Assembly (NCBI GenBank): GCA_033977485.1
Contig: CM066982.1
Span: 38,790,218-38,854,217, forward strand
Origin: Hydrangea macrophylla
Taxonomy: Eukaryota; Streptophyta; Magnoliopsida; Cornales; Hydrangeaceae
Direction of reading: 5' to 3'
DNA: 64,000 nt
This document shows positions 1 to 10,974 of the stretch, in pieces. The notes under the pieces are model-generated. The model worked only from the letters and a program-made list of their open reading frames with translations, was not told where the DNA came from and ran no database searches. Within the stretch, counting starts at the first letter, position 1; the number at the start of each line of letters is the position of its first letter. The position numbers were made by a program, and so were the translations under genes.

Positions 1-556
1 ATTCAATATTAGCATACATAAAGCAAATAATAAAGAATCATATTCTCAAAATAATAAAATATTCAATTAGATATTTGCTCGCTACTATTGTAATTGTCAA
101 TTTCTGCCCAAACGGTGCAGAATCATGAAAAACACCATTAGAGAAAAAGTGTGCAGAATCGCGTTTTATATTGGTCTAGAGGACAGAATCTTAAAATAAA
201 TAACTTACGAATTATTTATAGTTTTTCTCTCAAATCGATCCGAGCTCGTTTAAATAAATCTGAAAATCAGTAAAATAAATCTCAAAGTTAAAATCTAATA
301 ACAACGGACATACATGTATATACATACACCGATATATACATACTCTAACATGTTTTCATGGATCCTCTTATGATTTACCCAACATAATACTAATTGATGA
401 GCAATTGTAACGAAAACAAAATGAAACAAATGATTAACTCACAAATTTAGGGCTTCAAAGTTGATGATGATTACGCAAAACAAAAATTTGGGGTTCTTCT
501 TTTCTTCTCTTACTCTCTTACTCCCTTCTTCTTCTACTTTTTCTTCTTCTTTTTCT

Positions 557-608
<52 letters not shown>

Positions 609-1206
609 ACACACACACACAAACGCATGTTCTCTCTTTTCTTCTCTTCCCTTTTTTTTGTTAATATGAGGGCTAGGATTTTAATATGTATATGTATACT
701 ACACACACAATGCTTGTCAATAAAATACACACAAATATATAAATCCCATTTTTTGTCTTATGGGCTCACAAAAAGGCTTCATATGGGCCCAAAAATACAT
801 TCTAAAGTGACAAAATGATTAGCCCAATGGGTACCCTTGACCCCTGGCACTTAATTTAAATATTAAAAACACAATTTAACAAATTCACGGGCTTACAAGC
901 ATTACCTGAAACTAAAGCCGTTATTCTACAAAATTGTAACTCGATCATACAATAATCTATCGCACGATTTAATTAAAGGTGGAAATCTCATGTCATAATA
1001 ATAGTTAAACATTAGAAAAAAAAACAACGGGGAAATATTACTGGTATTACTAACAATTTAAACATGCTTACTAGCAATTAAATTAATGGGTTCTCCAAAC
1101 TTTAAATTTTAAATGTGTGTGTTACTGAGGCACACCCAACTAATATTTACTAACGACAATTAATTGAATATTAGTCAAATCGCTTAGAAATTTTAGGGTT
1201 GTTACA
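1..1206 (-). mobile_element. AT-rich DNA, probable end of an unrelated LTR element (partial)
   Basis: This stretch does not match the Tat elements in the rest of the window and holds no convincing gene. It stops abruptly at 1206, where sequence of E0's antisense gene begins. Read on the minus strand, the edge starts TGTAACAACCC, the kind of start seen in many plant LTRs. I infer that an LTR element in minus orientation was inserted into E0 and that its far end lies outside the window. No second LTR, primer-binding site or coding domain is visible, so the element type is unknown. An ordinary deletion junction would look similar. Confidence 0.4.
561..621. repeat. (CT)n then (CA)n microsatellite
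   Basis: A nearly pure CT dinucleotide run (561-607) passes directly into a CA run (608-621). The flanking 500-560 is also pyrimidine-rich (TTCTTCT). The open frames across it encode only low-complexity Ser/Leu or Arg/Glu and are not genes. Confidence 0.95.
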
Positions 1207-1508
1207 CCTTTGGTGTTACAGGCTTGGCTCTATGAGCGCCTTCAGTTATGGACAGGTAGTGTGCCTCCAGTTTACTTCTACAGGACCATGCTTTATCCCT
1301 ACTATACTTTTACCGATTGGGTTAGCATGATGGGTGCTCTTTCTGAGGCAGACATTTGTTGGACTGTTGGGCATTGGGGCCTTCACCCCGTGACCACAAG
1401 CCTTGGGGATCACCCTAGATCGAGTGTGGTTGATGGGTCTGAAAGAGACTTCTCTTTATCATCTTTGTCAATTGGCTAGGCAGTGCAGGCGAGTTCAGGA
1501 GGTCCCCC
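1207..1508 (-). mobile_element. E0, old Tat-lineage element, segment 1 of 3
   Basis: This segment carries a piece of E0's second antisense gene, on the plus strand. Its left side is cut off at 1206 by the neighbouring element. Its right side is interrupted by E1 at 1509 and resumes at 22134. E0's 3' LTR and its PMD gene would lie further left and are not in the window. Confidence 0.85.
1207..1508 (+). pseudogene. E0 DUF7745-like antisense gene, 3' part, first half
   Basis: The translation matches the C-terminal half of the E2 gene at 31292-32290: a VLQAWLYERLQLW stretch, then YTF.DWV.MMGALSEADICW. A length change near 1413-1430 shifts the frame, so the product ends about 20 residues later. 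The end of the gene continues at 22134-22236 after E1 (20.6 kb) and one target-duplication copy. It is a broken fragment without a start. Confidence 0.85.
1504..1508. repeat. Target-site duplication of E1, left copy (CCCCC)
   Basis: The five bases before the E1 LTR are CCCCC, and the five after its other end (22134-22138) are also CCCCC. Both lie in the same codon region of E0's antisense gene (the sequence that reads GTTCCCCGGGGG in E2). A 5-bp duplication is normal for Ty3/gypsy integrases and fixes the element ends. Confidence 0.93.
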
Positions 1509-3726
1509 TGTGGACACGCGGAATCGGACCACTTCTCTTATTTGAGATTGTTTTGAAATTGATTTGAATCAAAGAAAAGGAAAGGTCTGTTGAAAACAGA
1601 TACAGAGTCGCCACTTGGTCTTTAAGGAACCAAGAAACCTAATTTGACTCACCCAAGCGGATAAGGGCACCGGCCCTTCATAACCAAAGAACTTGGTTCG
1701 GGGTTTTGGTACGAGAGAGGAAGGAGCCTTTGTCGCGACTAAAACACCCTCAACTCGCCCCGTCTTTCAACGGACCTCAATTAGCATCCAAATAATCATC
1801 TTATACTATGTATGGTTCGACAATTAATACTATGATAGTATATTACATTACATAAGAGACTTGAAAGTGGAAGATCTAAAGATAAAATATCATTCATAAG
1901 ATCTAAATCAAATATCATGCAATGTAAAGCGAAAGATCACACAAATAAACCTAGGAAAAATCGTCTAATCATGTATCAAGTAATTAAGTTTCCTTAATCT
2001 AAAAGGGACATGAATTGTTCTTGAAACAAATAAACAAAGAAATCAAAATATGCTTAACAAGCTAGTATGATGCACGTTATTCTTTGAGAAAAGAAGATCT
2101 CTCGATCCCCGGGACGGATGAGAAAGGATGATTAGATCGAGGGGAAGCATGAACGTGTGATCAAGCTCATTCCTTATAATCTTCTTAGATTAAGAGTTAC
2201 AAAAACCCCCAAATCTTGCATGAATGTATTGTATGTACCTAAAAATGCGCAAAGGTTGTAGTGTGTTTTGTGTACATGGATTTCTAAAATGACTTAGAAG
2301 TCTAAAATGTGCATGAATGAATGGATTAAATCAACATGGGATATATACAAATGTAGTGTGAGCTACTTCCTAAGATATGAGCTAATTTGGAATGCATATG
2401 AGCATCAAATCAAAGAATAAAAGTTGAAATGTGCTTGCTGTGAATAGTGGACAGACTGCATGTATTACTTTGCAACATTATAATGGGAGGTCAAACGTGC
2501 CTAGAACAATGTGAGAAAAATCAGATATCATCCTCATTGTGTCTATAAAATAACCCAAAAAGCCAAACATCAATAGCTATCACAGATTAAGAGAAATAAA
2601 TCAGAATGTACACATGACTCAGAAACAAAAGCTGCACTATTGACTGATTTTGTATGATTTTTCATAAATCAAAGAAACGGTTTATGATGACCCATTATAT
2701 ACCAAACGTTTTCTAAGACACCCAAGTTTTATAAAAAAAATAGAAAAGATATATGTACTGTGATGAAAATATCCAGAATAAATGCAAGAAGTTGGGTGAA
2801 CATCCTGTGAGAACAGAGGCAGATTATGAATATGAACTTCTCACATCCAAAACAAATACTTTCACATCTCTATAATTGATGGGAAAAATTGGGGACAAAC
2901 TATGATGTATTAGGAAGATTTTCCAAGTGGTTTCATCATCATAACTTGAGTATTTAATTCAAAACAAATCTTTGAATCTGAAAAGCTCACTGTTTTGGGT
3001 CATTGTTTTGGAGATTTTGGGGAAAACAAAGTTTTGTTTCTTGAAACCAAATGAGAGGGATTGAGAGGGGTTTTGAAATAGATGTTTTGAAAACATATTT
3101 TCAACACTCAATAAGGATTATGGCCACTTATAATACCAACATCAAACTCATCATTAAGAATCTCCAAGATTGTTGGAGAGATTTATTTTATTTTTTTGAA
3201 CATAACTTCAATACATTCCAAGAATGCCTTGGAAGTATTGAGGTTATGATCATCATCTATCAAACATGTTTTTGAGGTCAAGAGCTACTATCCATAAGGA
3301 TTAGCTCACCCCAAACTTCATGTCATCACTTAGATGATGATGAACTAGTAAGTAAATAAAGAAAATCAAAAAGAAATGGGATAAGAAGAGATGAACAATA
3401 AATAAACAAGCAAGTAGATAATGATCAATAGATGATATTCATGAAGCATGAGACTTGTAGATTGGTGTTTCACTCATATGTAATGACACTAGACATGGAA
3501 GAAGCTTCCATTCTCTTAAATGCTCACTAAAATGGTGGTTGGGAGTATTGAATGTTGAAGTAAATGGAAGTAATGAAGTAAAAACAAAGTTAGAACTCAC
3601 TTTTGTTTTGAAAATCAAAGAAGAAAGCTTCTTTTCTCTCTATTCTAACCTTATCTCTACAACTTTCTCTCCCAAACTTTTTCAAAACTCACATTTGACC
3701 CCCCTAAAATGAGGAGTAATGGGGTG

Positions 3727-3734
3727 TTTATATA
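3727..3734 (-). promoter_or_regulatory. TATA box of the E1 3' LTR
   Basis: TATATAAA on the minus strand, in the same place in every LTR of the window. In this downstream LTR it would drive transcription out into E0 and towards the left edge. Confidence 0.6.
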
Positions 3735-3880
3735 GGCCAACTTGGGGTGGTTTTGGGATTTAGAAAGTGTTCCCATTGGCTCCAAATATCTGAAATCATG
3801 AAACTATGTCGTTTTGGCTTTTAATTAATCAAAATGGGACCACAAAACTTAATTACAAAAAACACTGTTCTGGAGGAGAG

Positions 3881-3940
3881 TGTCACGGTGGCACTGGGCC
3901 AGTGCCGCGGCGGCGGTGGGCCAGTGCCGCGGCGGCAGTG
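3881..3940. promoter_or_regulatory. GCCGCGGCGGC array in LTR U3
   Basis: Three imperfect copies of a palindrome-rich unit, CAGTGCCGCGGCGGCAGTGG, lie about 150-210 bp upstream of the TATA box on the minus strand. The unit contains GCCGCC (as its complement GGCGGC), the core of the GCC box bound by plant ERF factors. Function as a binding site is inference. E1's other LTR has one unit only. Confidence 0.5.
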
Positions 3941-4782
3941 CTCCTCCCTCGTCCAGATAATGCTGTTTAGGCCCCATGAAGTTCCGGTATTCGCGAAAAG
4001 GCCCTATTTCGTCCGAAATTCACAGAAAATGCATACGAGCTCCAAATTGAGGTTGTGATATACCGTTGGAAAGGTAATGGAGTCTACTTTACATAAACAA
4101 TAGTTCGGGGATGGGTCACTTTGAAAAGTTTTGCGGTATTTGCGATAAAAGCTGATTTGATCGCCTTTTTCACCTTCGGAAATTCATAATAAATTCGTTT
4201 TAAATCTAGAAATTATGTGTGATATACCGTTGGAAAGCTATTGACCTCTAGTATCCATGAAAAATATTTGAAAATTGTTTTGGTGTCCCGGTTCCAAAGT
4301 CAAATTCTGGTCAAACTGGTCAAACCTGGGATTCCCGGGAAGTTCTAGAAACTCCGGGAGTTCCCGGGAGCTGATGTTTTCGCTCGATTTTCTTTTGGAA
4401 CTTGTCTTAACACTTTTCTCATGATTTAAAATGATTCTGGTGAATTCGGACGATTTCGGTCAAACTTGGTCAAACCTGGTCAAACCGGTCAACGGGGACT
4501 TTCCGGGAACTTCCGGGACTTCCGGGGGTCTCTGGGAGCCGACGATTTCATCTGATTTCTCTTAAAAACTCATTTTATCATTTTCCTTACGACGTAGCAT
4601 TTTTTCAGAACTTTGGGGCCAAATTTGGGAGTTTTTGGGCTTTTAGGGGCATTTTGGTCATTCTGAGCATTCTGAGAGATGGAGCTGACTTCCGATAGTC
4701 CTTTCGAGTCCTTTGCGATCATTGTGAACCACCAAGCTATGGGTCTCCTAAATCCGATAGCCGACAAAATGGGGTGTCTACA

Positions 4783-4796
4783 GTTTGCCCCTCTTT
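4783..4796 (-). promoter_or_regulatory. Polypurine tract of E1
   Basis: The minus strand reads AAAGAGGGGCAAAC directly before the 3' LTR start TGTAGACACC. This is where plus-strand DNA synthesis is primed. The same tract sits before the 3' LTRs of E2 and E4. Confidence 0.85.
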
Positions 4797-5458
4797 GGCA
4801 TGACCATGCGAGGCAACGTATATCGCAAGCGAGTGCCAAAGCTTTGAAGAGACAAGACTTTTTGGAGGCTATGGATTTAAGATAAAAAGCGTTGCAAAAG
4901 ATGCAAGGATGATGAGGTTAGTGCTGGTCGTGCTCTATGTGAGCTGCCTACGTATCCCAAGGGGGATCAGACCAGGACGTAGTTCGGGGCACAAAGGAAT
5001 AAATCACACATGCATAATAAGACAGGCGGATGCTATGCTATAAGAGTGATATGCGATGCGTGGATATAATATGAATTGTGTCATGAGTCCTATTACGTCT
5101 AGTGTTATGACCCTCGTATGAGCAAGTGCTGTGTGTGCCACTCCGAGTGGGCTGGTGTTGTGCGAGTGTTTGCGGCTGTGAATGACTCGGACAAGGACAC
5201 CGTGTTCTGGGGACAAACTTCTGGAATGAGTGAGATAGACCAGATGCGCTTTGTTTATAAGATGATAGCCAAAGGCGACCGAGGGACCTTGTGACAAAGC
5301 TGTGAGGAAATTCTTGACAATCAGGGGATCTGGATGCGGGCGATGTTCTGATTGTTCCTGACGGCCGACTTTCGGGAATCGGTTCCGGCTGGTGGTAGTA
5401 TCTTTTGTTTTTACCCTTGGGGATGACGTAGTGCTCTCGGAGAATTTTTTTTATTTTC
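4797..5458. other. E1 3' untranslated region with a nested inverted repeat
   Basis: No gene seen. At 4948-4982 lies a motif with outer arms CTACGT...ACGTAG around a C-run/G-run core. It resembles motifs in the pol/antisense-gene spacer (10795-10960). The rest matches 27212-27883 of E2 and, in reverse, 59760-60440 of E4. Confidence 0.6.
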
Positions 5459-6090
5459 TTGATTGGGAACCAGGATCCATCTCTGAACCTCTCACGGTTG
5501 ATCAAATCTTTCGGTGCTCAATCCGAGAGAGCCGGTCAGGGCCTCCGGGAGCTGGTATCTGTCTGCTTTTGTCCTCGGGGGATAATGCAGGGTTCTCGGG
5601 GAATCTCTTTTCTTGATCGGAAACCAGGACCCATCTTTGAATCTCTCATGGTTGATCAAAAATATGTCGGCGCTCAATCCAAGAGAGCCGGTCAGGGCCT
5701 CCGGGAGCTGGTATCTGTCTGCTTTTGTCCTCGGAGGATAATGCAGGGTTCTCGGGGAATCTCTTTTCTTGATCGGGAACCAGGATCCATCTCTGAACCT
5801 CTCACGGTTGATCAAAATATGTCGGCGCTCAATCCAAGAGAGCCGATCAGGGCCTCCGGGAGCTGGTATCTGTCTACTTCGGTCCTCGGGGGATGATGTA
5901 GGTGTCCTCGGAGAATCTCTTTATTTTCTTGATCGGGAACTAGGACCCATCTCTGAATCTCTCACGGTTGATCAAAAATATGTCGGCGCTCAATCCAAGA
6001 GAGTCGGTCAGGGCCTTCGGGAGCTGGTATCTGTCTGCTTTTGTCCTCGGGGGATAATGCAGGGTTCTCGGGGAATCTCTTTTCTTGTTT
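5459..6090. repeat. Tandem repeat, about four units of 154-160 bp
   Basis: Units start near 5459, 5613, 5769 and 5929. Each carries TGATCGGGAACCAGGA, then CTCTCACGGTTGATCAAA, GGCGCTCAATCC, a GCC/GGAGCTGGTATCTG stretch and a CTCGGGGGAT end. E2 has about two units (27884-28200) and E4 about two (59510-59720). Open frames across it only repeat one peptide, and unit lengths are not all multiples of three, so I do not call it coding. Confidence 0.85.
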
Positions 6091-6309
6091 ATCTGGTGCA
6101 TTAGCTAAAAACCAGGATCCGTTACCAGAATTCTCGTGTTTGATCAAAATTTGCGACGGTTGTCCTGAAACAGCCGATTCCGGTCTTCGGGAGCCGATTT
6201 TTCCCAGTTTCTGCCTGCTGGAGGTAGTTCTGACAACTTTTAGTCTGCTTGGGATAAAACCTCATAAATCTTGACTGGACTGGGCTACCGGGGCTGATCG
6301 GGGCCAAAG

Positions 6310-6667
6310 ATGGGCTAAAAAAGGCCAAAACGGGCCAAAACGGGGCAAAACGGAGCAAAACGGAGCGAAGCGGGGCCCACGGGGAGCAGTGCCGCGGCGG
6401 CACTGGGCCACTGCCGCGGCGGCAGTTGGCCAGTGCCGCGGCGGCACTGGGTGACTGGACTTCAACTTCTTATATCTCGGGTTTTTAAGCTTTTGAAGCT
6501 CATTCTTGGCCATTTTGGGGTGTTTTTGAAGCCAAAATTCATCAAAACGCAGCTTGTGCGCGCTCAGGTGAGTAATCTTTCCCCGTAGTCGGATTTTTGA
6601 TTGGTGTTTTGGTTTGCCCAAATTTTCAAGAAGAAAGTTTAACTGTGACTTCCCTTTTTTCTTGTAG
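6310..6667 (+). promoter_or_regulatory. Upstream region of the E1 antisense PMD gene
   Basis: It contains a run of 10-bp units of the form AAAACGGGGC (about 6326-6375), three GCCGCGGCGGC units (6387-6450), a weak TATA-like TTATATC near 6468, and a probable 5'UTR intron (donor CAG/GTGAGT at 6568, acceptor CTTGTAG ending at 6667). The arrangement is the same in E2. That this is a promoter is inferred from position and from sharing the GC array with the LTR. Confidence 0.5.
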
Positions 6668-6671
6668 ATCC

Positions 6672-8846
6672 ATGGCTTCGAGCTCGAGGAGGCTGTCTAA
6701 GAAGGCCAAGGGACGGATGAAGGCCGAGATGCAAGCCCCGGACTTGATTTTACGGGACCCCCAACACCATCTTTCGGTCGCGGCTCTAGCGAGCTTGGTA
6801 TGTGAAACTTTCGACATTTCAGGACCACCTTCATGTATTGTGCTAGTTTTGTGAGTCGTAGTGTGTACCTAGAGATCGTTAGAAGTTCGATTTGCGCTTA
6901 AATGTTGATTTTGTGAATTTGGCTCTCGGGTCGTGAATAGTGATTTTGTGCATCGTTTTGTCGTCTTTGGTATGTGTAGGTGCCAGAAGTGACATTAAAA
7001 GGCCACGGCAGCCTTGCTCATGCTTTCCTATGGTATACTCAGCTTTCGCCCACCGTTAAGAGGATGGTTGATGATGCCGAGTTCGGAGGCTTCGTCCGTC
7101 TTGTTTCGAAAAGCAGTAATGATTTGGCCCATTTCTATGCTCTGGCTGAGAGGTGGTGGGATACCACCAATACTTTCCACTTGCCGTTCGGAGAGATGAC
7201 CATGACGCCCTTTGACTTCTCCATGATTACGGGCTTGAGGGTTGGTGGGAAGCGCCTGATTCTGGATTACTTTTACGAGATCGACCCGGAGGCGGTGGAG
7301 ATGTTGATTGGGGCTGTTCCCCCTAACCTGGAGAGGCATTGGTTTCCCTGTGGCTGGCTTTACCGGGCCTATGGCAGAGGTAATCACAATCTGAACAATT
7401 CCCAGCTTTTGAGGGTTTATCTTCTGTATGTTCTCGGGTGCTCAATCTTTGCGACGCGGAATGACCGGGTGAGCCTGAGATTCCTTTCTTGCCTGGCGAC
7501 TATTGATGAGATCCCCTCCTATAACTGGGGTGGTGCTGCCCTGGCCCATCTCTACAAGCACATGGGGGAGGTCTCTCGGGGCGATGTTAAATCTACTGGG
7601 GGATTCTGGCAAGCTTGGGAGGTACGCACTATTTCTTCTTTTATTTTCTCTCTTTTTGATTTCCATACTTGTTCTGATTCCTCCTTTGTCTGTGCAGCTT
7701 TGGAGTTTTGAATACTTGAAGATGTTGGCTCCTTCCCCGGCGGATGAATCAGGTGAGGATGAGGATGGCATGGCTCCTGTGCCTCTATTCCCACGAGGTT
7801 TGAGATGGCGGAGGGACGTTGTTGGGGTGAAGAGTGGGGCCCACCGGATTGTTTTGCTCAGAAACTTCTTAACTGAGCTGACGGCCTCTGGTGTTGATTG
7901 GACGCCTTGGGAGGGCGTCGCCTACGCTGCCCCAGAGGAGATACAAGCGGTCAGATCTCTTACCTCTTGCCGCCTTCTGATGGAGAGTACCGAGTGCAGA
8001 CAGTGGTTCCTTGGTGAGCGGGTGTCTCGGCAGGTGGTTGGTGGTTCCCAGTATCGCGTCCCTCATAATCCCCCTGTGATGGATGCTAGTGACCTCTCTG
8101 GTGATGCTCTGCTGGCGGCCTTGGCCGGCACTGATGTTTGGGACCATTTTCTCTCCGAGACCGATTACGAGGCTTACCATGGCCGTTTCCTGATGCCTAA
8201 CTTCCCGCTCCTGGAGGTAAGTTTCTTTTTTCATTTTTGCCTTTTATTCATTACCTATGTTTTTGATTCGTCTTTTCCTAACTTATTCTGTGCCTACAGC
8301 TTCGCGAGATGTACAGGAGACAGGCTCCTCAGGCTCCCGATCCTATCCCTCCTTGGGATTGGACCGTCAATGTTCTAGGCGCTGATGGCACTCCCCAAGT
8401 GATGGAGGTGCCACGAGTCACATGCGGGTACCCTACTCAGCCAGCAGGCGTCCTCAATGTTCCTTGGAGTTACGCTGAGGAGGGTCACGCCTTAGCGGCT
8501 AGCTTACGGTCCTTGGTCCTCACACGAGACCACCGGGTATGTCTCTAATTTTGCACTTCCTTAAAGTTATGAGGTTCTAACCCTAGATTTTACCCTTGAC
8601 AGATGGACGGTATGCGGTAATTTTCTGCCAACCAGATGGCATCCTTGGTAAGTCTCTGACTCGACTCTATTTTTGTACATTTTGTTGTTCCCTTACTAAC
8701 TGCTTTCATTTTATTCGTGTGTGCAGTACCGTGGAGGTGGAGCTGGCTTATCGAGGACCGGTCCAAGATGCAGAGGTGGTAGGAAGCGGCCGTCGCCGAC
8801 ATACACTCCGGGTGGTCCGACAGAGGACGAAGAAGAGGAAGACTGA
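6672..8846 (+). pseudogene. E1 antisense PMD (MAIN/MAIL1-like) gene, premature stop in exon 5
   Basis: By comparison with E2 the exons are 6672-6797, 6980-7621, 7698-8216, 8300-8536, 8603-8647 and 8727-8846. All introns are GT-AG and phase 0. The protein has a basic N-terminus (RRLSKKAKGR), then a plant mobile domain: FHLPFGEMTMTPFDFSMITG near residues 108-127 and YNWGGAALAHLYKHM near 223-237. The reading frame is open to exon 5, where CAA has become TAA at 8618-8620. That would give 513 of about 562 residues and remove only the Arg/Gly-rich, acidic C-terminal tail. The gene lies opposite to gag-pol. It could still make a nearly full protein. Confidence 0.8.
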
Positions 8847-9184
8847 GGCCTCCCAAGCGGGCATTTTAGTTTATTTCTTTTTTCTATTTTCGATTGGGTT
8901 GTACTGAGGATATGATTATTTGGACAGTGTAGGACAGTATGTGGGACAGTTTGTGACCTTTTGACAGAGTATTTATGATGTTTCACCTTTTAGGCCGGAT
9001 AGCTTCCGGTTTAAAGGCGCAGTTGTGTGCTTGTCTTAGTTGATATATGTACACTGTGATTGCTGGATATTACTGCGATGGGCAATTTTGTGATATTGAG
9101 TGCTTTTGCCTTGTAGGTGGGATAGTCCGTGAAACGGGGAGGTGCTGTCGAATTTCGAATTTCCCTAGAGCCGCGACCGAAAAT
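8847..9184 (+). other. Spacer between the two E1 antisense genes
   Basis: No gene. It carries plant-type T-rich 3' sequence after the PMD stop and a possible splice acceptor (TTGTAG/GTGGG) ending at 9117, followed by a possible 5' leader of the next gene. A separate promoter, or joint transcription with the PMD gene, cannot be decided from the sequence. Confidence 0.4.
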
Positions 9185-10183
9185 ATGGCCTTGTATGATC
9201 CCGCTCAACTCACAGCTTGGCTGAACATTACGGATGGCGTGGAGCGGATCAACCTCTTTAGCTACGGCCTGACCGAGCTGTTTTCTCTTTGCCAGATGAC
9301 CTTGAACACCGAATTCTTGCGTGCTGCCATTGCTTACTGGGACCCGGTGAACCATGCCTTCAACTTCAATGGCCTGGAGATATGCCCCATGTTTGAGGAG
9401 TTATACGCTATTCTTGGCTTTGATTCTGACTCTGACTTGATTCTCCCTTCTGCCGACTCCCTCAATCCTACACGAGGCTTGGCTGAATATCTGAGTTGCT
9501 CCATCACTATTTCCCGCCAGCTGATTCGAGGTGAGGTCCTCAACATTGCTTCTATCATTGCCCGGTACGCCAGTCCCGGGAATCCCAGCGTATATGATGC
9601 TACTCGTGGGGCTGCTCTGATTCTGTGTATGACTTCGCACTTCTTGTTCTCGAGTGCTTCTAGCGACTTAGTGCACGTATGTCTCGGGCTGAAGGCAGGC
9701 AAGAACTCCATGGCTATGGTCCTAGTTGAGACCTTAAATGGCTTGGATAAGGCCCTCAACCAAAGGACTCCTCTTCTTTCTGGGGCACCTTTGGTGTTAC
9801 AGGCTTGGCTATACGAGCGCCTTCGACTGTGGACGGGCCGCATACCACCGGTTTACTTTTGTTGAGCCGTGCTTCACTCTCACTATACTTTTGCCGACTG
9901 GGTAGGCATGATGGGTGCCTTATCCGAGGCTGACATTTGCTGGATTGTGAGGCGTTGGGGCCTTTATGCTATCACCACGAGCCTCAGGGGTCACCAGAGA
10001 GTGTGGTTGATGGGTCTGAGAGAGACTTCTTTCTAACATCCTCGCCGTCTGGCCCGACAGTATGGGCAGGTTCAGGAGGTTCCCCGGGGGTTCACTGAGA
10101 GGGTCTTTGCTTCCAGGATCAGGGCTACCACTATTGCTGCTTTTATTGATGGTTGGACTGACCGAATAAAAGCCTACTTCTAA
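9185..10183 (+). pseudogene. E1 antisense DUF7745-like gene, truncated by stops
   Basis: The frame starts at ATG 9185 (MALYDPAQLTAWLN). It carries the family-like core WDPVNHAFNFNGLEICPMFE and later LVLQAWLYERL. It stops at 9863-9865, where E2 reads Arg-Arg. Two C-to-T changes in CG context (CGT CGA to TGT TGA) explain the Cys and the stop. A second stop follows near 10036. Homology continues to the original end at 10181-10183 (…KAYF then TAA), so about 226 of 332 residues remain in frame. An AATAAA lies at 10197-10202. Confidence 0.8.
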
Positions 10184-10974
10184 AGACCTTTGAAGAAATA
10201 AAAGACACAAGGATAAAACTAGACCTGACTGATTCTGTTCATTCCTCCAAGTGTCTTTGAACATGTGTGATTGCTTTTCGAAAGACTTTTATTTCTTTAG
10301 TTATTCCTGCTTATGTAATATTCAAAGTTTGTTTATTGGTGAACCTTGGTTACTTTCGGAACCTCATTTTATGCATTCTAGCTTTCTGAAAAACATTTTG
10401 TAACTGAGATTGCTTTTGGTACTTGCTTGGGCATGCTGGGACGATTAGAGGCAAACGAGGCGGGTGGCCGAAGTTTGCCCCTAGTTTGGGATATGTAGGG
10501 TTGTGAGCCAAACGAGGTCGACGACTGACGTTTGCCCCTAGTGTAGAAGAGGTTCAGGCAAACGAGGCGAGTGGCCGAAGTTTGCCCCTAGTGTGGAGGG
10601 TGATTTATGGGTTATGGTAAGGACCGCGACTTTATTTTCTCACATGCTCATAATTTTGCCTAGGCACCAAGGAGGTGACCTAGCGAGCTATTTTCTCTCT
10701 TTTGTTATTGCTCACTTTGGATTTAGCTCTAATTTTTGCCTAGGCGTCCTTTCGGATTTTCAACCTAGCGAGCCACCCTTCTTTTTTGAAAGTCTGCCTA
10801 CGTACCCTCGAGCGGGGATCAGGTCCAACGTAGTTCGGGCCAAAGTTTTGAAAGAAAAGGTTATTTTTTGTGGGTGGAGCGACCGAACCGATGTGGTTGC
10901 CTGTGTATCCCCGAGCGGGAATCAGGTCGAGCGTAGTTCAAGGTCAGGCTTGAAGAAAATGGGTTTTGGAATGG
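10184..10974. other. Spacer between converging genes, with PPT-like and hairpin repeats
   Basis: The antisense genes end from the left and pol ends from the right. Three copies of an inverted repeat GGCAAAC...GTTTGCCCCTAG lie at about 10450-10595; on the element's sense strand they read CTAGGGGCAAAC, close to the real polypurine tract. Two copies of the CTACGT...ACGTAG hairpin motif lie at about 10798-10832 and 10898-10936. GCCTAGGC-type short repeats lie between them. No coding frame is supported. Confidence 0.65.

Larger units (their letters stand above)
1509..4782 (-). repeat. E1 3' LTR (3274 bp)
   Basis: On the minus strand it begins TGTAGACACCCC and ends GTGTCCACA. It matches 18904-22133 along its length. 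On the minus strand a TATA-like TATATAAA lies at 3727-3734, with a GC-rich GCCGCGGCGGC array (three units, 3881-3940) upstream of it. U5 (about 1600-1780) is the best conserved part across all copies in the window. It also contains short GGTCAAACTTGGTCAAACC-type repeats at about 4310-4495. It carries no protein-coding gene: the frames in it are accidental. Confidence 0.96.

Noticed and set aside
461..730. Ser/Leu- and Arg/Glu-rich frames near the left edge
   Set aside because: They are translations of the CT/CA microsatellite.
5392..6104. Overlapping frames repeating a peptide such as LRELVSVCF
   Set aside because: They come from the 154-160-bp tandem repeat. The unit length is not a steady multiple of three, and copy number varies between elements.
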